Source of the DNA: Opitutaceae bacterium UBA2377
GTDB taxonomy: Bacteria; Verrucomicrobiota; Verrucomicrobiia; Opitutales; Opitutaceae
NCBI GenBank assembly: GCA_002344205.1
Contig: DDSZ01000002.1
Coordinates: forward strand, 144,570-161,203
Direction of reading: 5' to 3'
Length of the DNA stretch: 16,634 bases
The position numbers and the translations under genes are program-made. The notes below the pieces were generated by a model. The model saw only the letters and a list, made by a program, of their open reading frames with translations. It was not told the origin of the DNA and searched no databases. How positions within the stretch are numbered: the stretch's first letter is position 1; each line of letters begins with the position of its first letter. Positions 1 to 6,606 of the stretch are shown one piece after another.

Positions 1-22
1 CAGGCCGTAAATTGTAAATTAA
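1..22. repeat. Left arm of a 22-bp perfect inverted repeat
   Basis: The first 22 bases (beginning CAGGCCGTAAATTG) are the exact reverse complement of 222-243. The arm starts at the first base of the window, so it may extend further left. The right arm is followed by ACCCC, so a full copy on the other strand would read GGGGTCAGGCCGTAAATTG. Confidence 0.9.
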
Positions 23-221
23 AGACCGGTTTTTGGGTGAAATCCTGTGATCCGATGGTCAATGGCCCCAGTATAGGTGCTTTTAGATGAGAGGCTTCGA
101 TTGAGAACGAGAGCAGGGGCTTTTGTATTTCCCAAGTATATACATTAAAATTACTTAATAACGTATGGGAGCCGCCATGCATGTTCGGCGCGATGATCTT
201 TAGCTGGGCTTGGCGAGCGGA

Positions 222-243
222 TTAATTTACAATTTACGGCCTG
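222..243. repeat. Right arm of the 22-bp perfect inverted repeat
   Basis: Exact reverse complement of 1-22, ending in TTTACGGCCTG. It lies 30 bp from the stop codon of the S41-like gene, so a transcript of that gene reading on would enter the element and could form a 22-bp stem. Confidence 0.9.
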
Positions 244-273
244 ACCCCTTTGGTTGCCCCCGTTTATTGGGCT

Positions 274-1605
274 TTAGTATGTTTCGCCGAGCCCATCCAA
301 AGGAAAAATACCGCCCAAGGTTTCAATTGCCTTTGCAAGCGCTGGATCCCGCCGATGGATGTAATCTTCGGCGGTGGGAAGTATGAGGTGGTCTGGTGTG
401 ACTCCTTTCCCTTCGAGGTCGTTATCGGTGCTGACGATCACCTTGGCCACCGGTAGCGTCATGAAGTTGTATATGCTGGTATGCGTGGAGTGAAATTTGT
501 CCAGTAACTGATAAACCTCCAAAACACGGAATTTTCCAGCAGAGCGGTCCCCCATGACCAAGGCTCGATTTCTGGATTGTAGAACATATGCTAAGGCTTC
601 GGCGGCATAGGCCGTGTAGGCGTTGGTAAGAACAATTATAGGCTTTTTGAATGCTCGGGCTGTTCCGCGCACCGTTATGGCTTCGATCGCTTGACGGCGA
701 TCAATTGTGTAGGCGGTGAATGTTTCATCAAAAAACAAAGAGCAGGCCTTCATCGTATTTTCGTGAGAACCGAGTGACAGGCTGCGTAGATCAAGAACCA
801 GCGCTCGGGCGGCATTAAGTTCTCTGTTCATGCGTCTGAGCTGGACTTCACCAAAAACCAGTTCTGTTGGGCGCCATATCAGAATACCGTCATGTATACG
901 GTGGTTCGCCGACGGCTTTATTGCCGACTGCTTATCATGAGGCGGAGCATAGAATATCCCTGCAGGGGTCCAAAGTTTTTCATTGGTGCGCAGGATCTGA
1001 CCCGTGATTTCCACCCATCTTGGATCTTCGTTGGGAGATTGTAGCAGAACTCGTAATGTTGGTCGGGGAGAAATGCTCAGGTAAGCGTAAGATATGCGAT
1101 CTGCCGTCAGGCGGTTCACGGGCAAAGCTTCGATTTGAAGCACCCGGTCGCCGCGTTTAACCCCCTTTTTGTCTGCATCTGAATCTGCGTTGACGACACG
1201 GACATAAGCTTTGTCGTCAACCAACGTCCAATCCCAGTCGTGACGGACCACTGCTTGGCGTGGGAGCGGAATTAGCCGGATATGACGTGTGTCTACCGCA
1301 CCAAGTAGGTTGGCGATTACCGCAAACGATTCATTATTGGAGCGGGTTTGCTGAAGCCTTTGGCGTGCATCTTCTACCATGGCTGGGAAATCGCCTGGAA
1401 TATGGCTTGGATCAAAATAGTGGCTTACAATACCCGCATGTGCGTGATGCAGCAGACTAAAAGCCAAGTCCCGGTCGCCCTTTGTGTAGGTGGTGGGGTT
1501 GCTAGATTGGCCGGAGGCAATCGCGACAAGGGCTGTCGCCATAGCCATAAAGAGCAATCGGCCTGAACTTGCGGTGTTGGAAGGCATATCTTTCCAGGCG
1601 CTCAT
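274..1605 (-). CDS. Exported S41 (C-terminal-processing-like) protease homologue, probably inactive
   Basis: 443 aa. A hydrophobic stretch at about residues 17-31, ending ASG-QS, looks like a signal peptide, so the protein is probably exported. A PDZ-like segment lies near 140-170 (GVKRGDRVLQI). The S41 core covers about 268-400: ARALVLDLRS, then KKPIIVLTNAY-TAYAAEAL, then ALVMGDRSAGKF. In active S41 enzymes such as Tsp/CtpA the middle residue of the TASA(S/A)E-type motif is the nucleophile, 25 residues before the catalytic Lys. Here Lys358 is kept but position 333 is Tyr (codon TAT), and the usual DLRxNxGG loop is degenerate (DLRSLSLGS). I infer a pseudoprotease. A second ATG at 1587 would give a more compact signal peptide; neither start has a good Shine-Dalgarno. 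GC is near 50% in sampled lines, well below the neighbours, and a MITE-like element lies just downstream, both suggesting acquisition. Confidence 0.8.
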   Translation of the reverse strand: MSAWKDMPSNTASSGRLLFMAMATALVAIASGQSSNPTTYTKGDRDLAFSLLHHAHAGIVSHYFDPSHIPGDFPAMVEDARQRLQQTRSNNESFAVIANLLGAVDTRHIRLIPLPRQAVVRHDWDWTLVDDKAYVRVVNADSDADKKGVKRGDRVLQIEALPVNRLTADRISYAYLSISPRPTLRVLLQSPNEDPRWVEITGQILRTNEKLWTPAGIFYAPPHDKQSAIKPSANHRIHDGILIWRPTELVFGEVQLRRMNRELNAARALVLDLRSLSLGSHENTMKACSLFFDETFTAYTIDRRQAIEAITVRGTARAFKKPIIVLTNAYTAYAAEALAYVLQSRNRALVMGDRSAGKFRVLEVYQLLDKFHSTHTSIYNFMTLPVAKVIVSTDNDLEGKGVTPDHLILPTAEDYIHRRDPALAKAIETLGGIFPLDGLGETY

Positions 1606-1660
1606 CGACTACTGTCAGTGGGGTGGATAACTTGAGCGGGGCTGATTTCTTCAACTGCCT

Positions 1661-1690
1661 ATCATATTACATACCCCGTTGCTTCCTCAA
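1661..1690 (-). promoter_or_regulatory. Candidate sigma-70 promoter for the S41-like gene
   Basis: On the minus strand TTGAGG (1690-1685, 4 of 6 to TTGACA) and TATGAT (1666-1661, 5 of 6 to TATAAT) are 18 bp apart, in an AT-rich patch about 55 bp upstream of the start codon. Predicted by eye only. Confidence 0.4.
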
Positions 1691-1710
1691 GCATGTTGGC
1701 CATGAGCGGC

Positions 1711-2928
1711 TCAGCCGCGGCGGATTTCGGAGCCTTGGAAGCGGATCTGGATGCGGAAGACTTTTTTGAAGCGGCAGGCGATGAGGCCGGTCTTCAGGTC
1801 GAACTTTTCCGGGACCTCGATGCGGTGGATGTCCACGACGGCGTGGTAGCCGCGCTCGGAGAACACGTCGATGAGCATGGCGAGGGCGAGGGCGTCGTCG
1901 AGGAGCGGGTGCTCGGTGTTGATGAGCGCGACGCCGGAGATGGCGTGCTTGAGGACGATGGGCATCACCTTGCCTTCGATGAAGGCGGTGACCTTGGCGA
2001 AGAGCTCGTTGTGCTCGAGTTCGTAGCTGTCGAGCCGCTTCACGAGTTCCTGGCGGGCGTGGATGATGATCTCGCTGGCGACGGGGATGCTGCGGAGGCG
2101 GTCGTGCGTGCGGGGGTCGAGCTCGAGGGTGCTCTGGTATTGGAGCTCGTTGAGGATGTTCTGCTCGACCTCGGCGAAGGTGCCCTGCGCGTCGATGAAG
2201 TGGTAGTGGAAAATTTCCTTCAGCGACTGGAGGGCGTCCCAGGTCTGCTCCTTGAAGACGCGGTAGCGGCGGCGGGCGAGGGCCTCGTCGTGGTCGGTGG
2301 GCCGGTCTTCGCGCGGCTGGCCGATGCCGGTGCGTTTGACCTCCTCGTTGTGGGCACGGGTTTCCTGGCCGCGCTTGAGCTGGCGGGCGACGGATTCCTT
2401 CTCGTCCACGAAGAGCACCATGATGTGCACGGTGGGCTGGCGGAAATGGATGCTGAGCGGGGTGTCGTAAAACTCGCGGCGGAGGAGGTGCATCTTGCCG
2501 ACGAGGAGCTTGAGGCACTCGACCTGCACCTGGGTGCGGGGGAAACCGTCGAGGATGACGCCGTCGCGGTAAACGGGCTTCAACAGCTCGCGGAGGAGGA
2601 GGCCGACGACCTCGCGGTCGCCGACCATGTTGCCGGCGTCCTTGAGGCGCTTGGCCTCGGGCGAGTCGAGCAGGGCGCTCATGACGATGGGCGGGCAGGT
2701 GAGGCCGCGGGTCCGGGCGATGAAGGCGGTGTTGGTGCCCTTGCCGGAGCCGGGGGCGCCGCCGAGAAGGATGATCTCCTTGGGGAAGCGCAGGTTTTCC
2801 CGGCCGCACTCCACCTCGATGTCTTCCCAGGCCGAGTTGAAGATCAACTGGGCGTCCTTGATCTCCAAGTCGGTGACCTTGGTGGATTGGCCGTTGCCGG
2901 CAGGGGTGGCGGGGGTGGCGTTGGACAT
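1711..2928 (-). CDS. Adenylate-kinase-family nucleoside monophosphate kinase with extra C-terminal domain
   Basis: 405 aa from the ATG at 2928, which begins MSNATPATPAG. The frame is open 19 codons further upstream, but that part is Arg/His-rich and unlike the family. A P-loop GGAPGSGKGT (residues 56-65, Lys63) and the DGFPRT motif (127-132) identify the adenylate kinase superfamily, which transfers phosphate from ATP to a nucleoside monophosphate in the cytoplasm. A later RPTDHDEALARRR stretch matches the Arg/Asp region after the lid. I do not see the classical lid motif GRxxH..SGRxYH. The protein is nearly twice the length of bacterial Adk (about 215 aa). Residues about 255-405 form a charged domain I cannot assign. 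It may therefore not be the housekeeping Adk, and the substrate is unknown. It is divergent from the response-regulator operon; no terminator with a T-tract was seen after the stop, only a short hairpin around the stop codon (1706-1718). Confidence 0.8.
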   Translation of the reverse strand: MSNATPATPAGNGQSTKVTDLEIKDAQLIFNSAWEDIEVECGRENLRFPKEIILLGGAPGSGKGTNTAFIARTRGLTCPPIVMSALLDSPEAKRLKDAGNMVGDREVVGLLLRELLKPVYRDGVILDGFPRTQVQVECLKLLVGKMHLLRREFYDTPLSIHFRQPTVHIMVLFVDEKESVARQLKRGQETRAHNEEVKRTGIGQPREDRPTDHDEALARRRYRVFKEQTWDALQSLKEIFHYHFIDAQGTFAEVEQNILNELQYQSTLELDPRTHDRLRSIPVASEIIIHARQELVKRLDSYELEHNELFAKVTAFIEGKVMPIVLKHAISGVALINTEHPLLDDALALAMLIDVFSERGYHAVVDIHRIEVPEKFDLKTGLIACRFKKVFRIQIRFQGSEIRRG

Positions 2929-3247
2929 GAAAGTTACGGGTTCATGACGGTGACTGCGGCCGGTCGCGACAACAGAATTCGGCACGGCCCGGGGCGGCCC
3001 CGGCGGAACCTGACGGCGCGGGGCGGGTCGGTGGAGCCGGGACAGGCGCGCCGGCCAAGCCGGTGCGAATGTCCGTTGAAGCTGGACCTGGCGGGGTCGC
3101 GCGAGCGGCCCCGCCTTGGCTTTTGAGACTGGCCCCGTTCCCCGGGGCCGGGCATATCAACCGGGTCAGGCTGGAAATTCCAAAAACCAAAGTGACAAAT
3201 CCCAAACCCAAGCGCGCCGCTGGCGCCTTAAGTCCCAGGTGCAAGTC
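2929..3247. promoter_or_regulatory. Divergent intergenic region with hairpins and a 7-bp periodic repeat
   Basis: 319 bp between the divergent kinase and response-regulator starts. It holds a near-perfect 10-bp GC-rich stem (3090-3099 with 3106-3115, one G-T pair), a 7-bp stem GGCCCCG/CGGGGCC with loop TTCCC (3131-3149), an A-rich segment with about 7-bp periodicity (3173-3211) and a 5-bp stem (3214-3226). No credible -35/-10 pair and no sigma-54 GG-N10-GC promoter was found by eye. Confidence 0.5.
3173..3211. repeat. Degenerate 7-bp-periodic AAA..CC repeat
   Basis: Reading on the plus strand, units AAATTCC, AAAAACC, AAAGTGA, CAAATCC, CAAACCC follow one another at 7-bp spacing. A related 7-bp pattern occurs inside the U32 gene at 7327-7360. 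It is AT-rich within GC-rich surroundings and looks like a short intergenic repeat rather than coding sequence. Confidence 0.5.
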
Positions 3248-4582
3248 ATGCGTGTCCTGATCGTAGATGACGAGCCGAGCATCCGGAAGACCACGCGGAT
3301 CGCCGTGGAGACGGCAGGCCACGAAGGGGTGGAGGCCGCAGGTGGAACCAAGGCCCTGGTGCTGCTCGAGGAGCACGACTTCGACGCCTGTTTCCTCGAC
3401 GTGAATCTCGGCCGCGAGGACGGCCTCGAGGTGCTGGCCAAGCTGCTCAAAGTGCGCCCGCAGCTCGCGGTGGTGATGTTCACCGCGTATGCGAGTATCG
3501 CCACCGCGGTGGAGGCGATGCGCCGGGGCGCGTATGATTTCATCCCCAAGCCCTTCACCCCGGAGCAGGTGCGCGCCGTGCTCGCCCGCATCGGCAAGAA
3601 CCGCGTGCTCCAGCAGCGGGTCGAGACGCTGGAGCACCAACTGGCGGAAGCGGCGCCAGTCGTGGACCTGGAGTCGCCCGAGCCGCTGATGCGGCGGGCG
3701 CTCGACGTGGCCTTCAAGGCGGCGCCGACGCCCGCGACCATCCTCATCCTCGGCCCCAGCGGCACGGGCAAGAGCGTGCTGGCCCGGGAAGTGCACCGGC
3801 GCAGCACGCAACTGGAAGGCGCGCTCGTCACGGTGAATTGCCCGAGCCTTTCGCGCGAACTGCTCGAGAGCGAGCTGTTCGGCCACGTGAAAGGCTCGTT
3901 CACCGGGGCCGTGGCCGACAAGCAGGGCAAGGTGGCGGCGGCCGAGGGCGGCACGCTCTTCCTCGACGAGATCGGCGAGCTGCCCCCGTCCATCCAGCCG
4001 AAGCTGCTGCGGCTCCTGCAGGAGCGGGAATACGAGCGGGTGGGCGAGACGAAGCCGCGCCGGGCCAACGTGCGCGTGATCGCCGCGACCAACCGCGACC
4101 TTGCCGCCGAGGTGAAAGCCGGGCGTTTCCGCGAGGACCTCTACTACCGGCTCAACGTCATCAGCGTCGTTCTGCCCGGCCTGAAGGAGCGGCCGGCCGA
4201 CCTGACGCGGCTGGCCGAGGCGTATCGGCAGCATTTTGCGGCGCAGTTGGGCAAGCCGGTGCTGGGATTTGCCCCCGCCGTGCTCGAGGCCTTCGGCCGC
4301 TACGGCTGGCCCGGCAACCTGCGCGAGCTGCGCAACGTCATCGAGCGGGCGGCCATCCTGTGCGCGGGCGAGACCATCGAGCTCTGCGACCTGCCGGAGA
4401 CCTTGGCCGCGGGCGATGCGCCCGACATCGCGGTGGGCGCGCGGGTGACACTCGAGGCGCTGGAGGCGGAGCACCTGCGCCGCATCGTGGCCGCCAGCCG
4501 CAATCTCGACGAGGCCGCACGCACGCTCGGCATCGATCCCGCCACCCTCTACCGCAAGCGCCAGAAACTCGGCCTGGCCTGA
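3248..4582 (+). CDS. Sigma-54-dependent response regulator, NtrC/AlgB type
   Basis: 444 aa. The start at 3248 gives [10 protein letters not shown], a standard receiver N-terminus, with AGGTG eight bases upstream. The receiver domain (1-118) has the acidic pair Asp7/Asp8, phospho-acceptor Asp51, Thr79 and Lys101. The AAA+ domain has Walker A GPSGTGKS (169-176), the sigma-54 contact loop GSFTGA (216-221, usually GAFTGA), Walker B TLFLDEI (236-242) and the [10 protein letters not shown] sensor region. A Fis-type helix-turn-helix closes the protein (about 402-444, ending [12 protein letters not shown]). When phosphorylated, such proteins remodel sigma-54 RNA polymerase at -24/-12 promoters. It lies 4 bp before its cognate kinase; the RR-then-kinase order and the TLYRKR ending recall AlgB-KinB, but the target genes are unknown. 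Confidence 0.93.
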   Translation: MRVLIVDDEPSIRKTTRIAVETAGHEGVEAAGGTKALVLLEEHDFDACFLDVNLGREDGLEVLAKLLKVRPQLAVVMFTAYASIATAVEAMRRGAYDFIPKPFTPEQVRAVLARIGKNRVLQQRVETLEHQLAEAAPVVDLESPEPLMRRALDVAFKAAPTPATILILGPSGTGKSVLAREVHRRSTQLEGALVTVNCPSLSRELLESELFGHVKGSFTGAVADKQGKVAAAEGGTLFLDEIGELPPSIQPKLLRLLQEREYERVGETKPRRANVRVIAATNRDLAAEVKAGRFREDLYYRLNVISVVLPGLKERPADLTRLAEAYRQHFAAQLGKPVLGFAPAVLEAFGRYGWPGNLRELRNVIERAAILCAGETIELCDLPETLAAGDAPDIAVGARVTLEALEAEHLRRIVAASRNLDEAARTLGIDPATLYRKRQKLGLA

Positions 4583-4586
4583 GCCC

Positions 4587-6359
4587 ATGCTCCGCACCCG
4601 TCTGCTCCTCGCCTTCCTCGCGGTGCTCTGCCTGCTGGCGGCGGTCGGCATGCATGCGCTGTGGACCACGCGGCAAGTCGGGCGCACCGTGGCCGAGACC
4701 ATTGCGACGAGCGCCCGCGGCCTGCTGCTGGCGGAGCGGCTGAAGCAGGAGGCGAACCGGCTGGGCAACGCGCTGCGCCAGTTGCGTGCGCTGGACAGTT
4801 TTTCGCACCGCGCGGAGTTCCAGGCGGCCCGCGAGGACCTGCGGCGGTGGATTCAGGCCGAGCTGGCGCAGACGCCGGAGTCCGGCGGCCGTTGGCAAAA
4901 ATTGGAGGCGGTGGAGACGGCCATGGCGCGGCTGGAAGAGCGCGCGACGGATCTCACGGCCACGGGCCGGCCCCTACAAGTCCTGCAGGCCGACGAGGCC
5001 GCGCTGTATGCCGTGCTGCAGGCGGCGGAGGAACTGGCCGTTTATGATGCGCGGCTGCTGGCCGAGGCGGAGTCCCGCGCCGCGCTGCTCACGGAGCGGT
5101 CCACGGCCATCTTTTCGCTCGGCCTCGGCGCGGCGGTGTTGTTCACGCTCGGCCTCGCCTGGATATTGGGCGGACTTTTGCTGCACCCGATCCGGCAGTT
5201 GACGGCGTCGGCGGCCGCGCTGGGCGAGGGCCGGCTGGAGCGCGATGTGCCGGTGACCTCGCGCGACGAGCTGGGGGAACTGGCGCGCACGTTCAACACC
5301 ATGGCGGCACGGTTGCGCGCCTACCGCGATGCGATGACGGAGAAGGCCCGCCAGGCGCAGCGCACGATGGAGGCGACGCTGACCTCCGCGCCCGATCCGC
5401 TTTTTGTCGTGACCAAGGACGGACACACGGAAGTGAGAAACCCCGCGGCCGAGGCGCTGGAGCTGGCCGACGGCTGGCCCGAGGGAATCGCCGGGCCGCT
5501 GCAGGAAGTATTGGCCACGGGCACGCATTATCTGCCCACGGAATACAGCCGGATCGTCACCCTGCACGACCGGCACTATCTGCCGCGCATCCTGGCCATC
5601 GGCGATGAGTTGACCGATTTTCGCGGGGCCGCGCTGATTCTGCAGGATGTGACGAAATTTCGCCTGCTGGATGACGCGAAGACCAACCTCGTGGGCACCG
5701 TCAGCCATGAGTTGAAAACGCCGCTCACGAGCCTGCGGATGTCGCTTTATCTGCTGCTGGAGCAGCAGGTCGGCGCGCTGAGCCCGAATCAGGTGGAATT
5801 GCTGGAAACCGCGCGCAACGATGCCGACCGACTGTTGCGCATCCTCGACGACCTGCTCGATCTCAGCCGGATCGAGGGCGGGGTCATGTCGCTGGATTTG
5901 GCGCCGGTGCCCGTCGGCGATCTGCTGGCGGAGATGGCGCGGGAAGTGCAGCCGCTCACGGAGGCCGCCGGCCAGACGGTGACCGTCACAACCGAAGGAG
6001 CGCCGGCCCGGGTGCCGCTGGATCGCGACCGCATCCGGCATGTCTTTATCAACCTCCTGACCAATGCCTCCAAGTATTCCCCGGAAGGATCCGGGATCGT
6101 GCTTTATGCGGAAACGGCAGACGGCGGGCTCGTGCGCTTCGGCGTGCGGGACAGCGGTCCGGGCCTGAACGAGGCCGAGCAACGCCGCGTGTTTGAAAAA
6201 TTTTACCGGGTGCCCGGCCAGTCCAAGAAAGGCGCGGGGCTCGGGCTGGCGATCTGCCGCGAGATCGTCGTGGCGCACGGCGGCAGCATCGCCTGCAGCA
6301 GTGCGCCGGGTGGGGGCTGCGATTTTCATTTCCTGCTTCCGTCCGATCCCAATCCTTAA
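4587..6359 (+). CDS. Membrane HAMP-PAS sensor histidine kinase
   Basis: 590 aa. Transmembrane helix 1 (about 4-25), an extracytoplasmic helical sensor of about 145 residues, transmembrane helix 2 (about 175-199), HAMP linker (about 200-250), PAS-like domain (about 260-365, including APDPLFVV and NPAAEALEL), HisKA domain with the phospho-accepting His374 in VSHELKTPL, and an HATPase domain with N-box NLLTNASKYSP (Asn489, Asn493), DSGPGL and GAGLGLAI. It should autophosphorylate at His374 and pass phosphate to Asp51 of the regulator encoded immediately upstream. The domain order matches KinB-type kinases. The signal is unknown; the long periplasmic helical region suggests an envelope cue. The start is 4 bp after the regulator stop, so the two are probably cotranscribed and coupled. 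Confidence 0.93.
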   Translation: MLRTRLLLAFLAVLCLLAAVGMHALWTTRQVGRTVAETIATSARGLLLAERLKQEANRLGNALRQLRALDSFSHRAEFQAAREDLRRWIQAELAQTPESGGRWQKLEAVETAMARLEERATDLTATGRPLQVLQADEAALYAVLQAAEELAVYDARLLAEAESRAALLTERSTAIFSLGLGAAVLFTLGLAWILGGLLLHPIRQLTASAAALGEGRLERDVPVTSRDELGELARTFNTMAARLRAYRDAMTEKARQAQRTMEATLTSAPDPLFVVTKDGHTEVRNPAAEALELADGWPEGIAGPLQEVLATGTHYLPTEYSRIVTLHDRHYLPRILAIGDELTDFRGAALILQDVTKFRLLDDAKTNLVGTVSHELKTPLTSLRMSLYLLLEQQVGALSPNQVELLETARNDADRLLRILDDLLDLSRIEGGVMSLDLAPVPVGDLLAEMAREVQPLTEAAGQTVTVTTEGAPARVPLDRDRIRHVFINLLTNASKYSPEGSGIVLYAETADGGLVRFGVRDSGPGLNEAEQRRVFEKFYRVPGQSKKGAGLGLAICREIVVAHGGSIACSSAPGGGCDFHFLLPSDPNP

Positions 6360-6370
6360 ACCTGAAAACC

Positions 6371-6601
6371 ATGAACAAGCCATTCACCTCCCTGATCCTG
6401 ATTGTCGCCGGCCTGCTGGTCATCGTGATGGGCACGCGGCGCGAGGATTCCGTCGCCGGCATCTCCGAGAGCGTCGGCACCACGGTCGCCAATGCCTGGG
6501 ACGGCAAGGCGCGCCAGCCCAAGCATGTGTGGTATTACGCGACCGGCGGCGTGCTGATCGTGGCGGGCATCGCGTCGGCCTTGCGGCGAAAAGCCCCCTG
6601 A
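6371..6601 (+). CDS. DUF3185 small membrane protein
   Basis: 76 aa with two hydrophobic helices (about 6-21 and 57-71) joined by a polar loop (residues 22-56) that contains REDSVAGISESVG. The layout, with a short helix, a loop containing a Ser-rich amphipathic part, a second helix and a basic tail (LRRKAP), matches DUF3185, a family of short integral membrane proteins of unknown function. It starts 11 bp after the histidine kinase stop, so it is very likely the third gene of this operon and could report on or stabilise the kinase; that role is inference. Its stop is only 4 bp from the stop of the convergent U32 gene. Confidence 0.8.
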   Translation: MNKPFTSLILIVAGLLVIVMGTRREDSVAGISESVGTTVANAWDGKARQPKHVWYYATGGVLIVAGIASALRRKAP

Positions 6602-6606
6602 GGGCT
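6592..6606 (-). terminator. Weak candidate terminator at the DUF3185/U32 convergent junction
   Basis: On the minus strand AGCCC-TCAGG-GGGCT is followed by TTTT. The stem is only 5 bp and overlaps the last codons of both genes, so it is marginal. Confidence 0.25.

Larger units (their letters stand above)
1..243. mobile_element. Putative MITE / REP-like non-autonomous element
   Basis: A 243-bp segment bounded by perfect 22-bp terminal inverted repeats, AT-rich compared with the rest of the window, with no convincing open reading frame inside. Size and structure fit a miniature inverted-repeat element mobilised in trans. From memory, the terminal pattern GGGGTCAGG(C/T)C followed by AT-rich sequence resembles ends seen around IS200/REP-associated (Y1) transposases; this is recall, not a database match. 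A target-site duplication cannot be tested because the left flank is outside the window. Alternative: a large intergenic hairpin acting as a transcription or RNA-stability signal. Confidence 0.45.

Noticed and set aside
1693..3126. 477-codon plus-strand frame over the kinase gene
   Set aside because: It is antisense to the P-loop kinase, rich in Val/Gly/Glu/Asp/Leu, and has no motif; such long frames are expected opposite GC-rich genes.
3120..3247. Sigma-54 promoter upstream of the response regulator
   Set aside because: No TGGC...TTGC pair with 10 bp between GG and GC; the closest run (TGGCCCCGTTCC) lacks the -12 GC.
2942..4768. 608-codon minus-strand frame over the response regulator
   Set aside because: The complementary strand encodes a full NtrC-type protein; this frame is His/Arg/Ala-rich with no recognisable domain.
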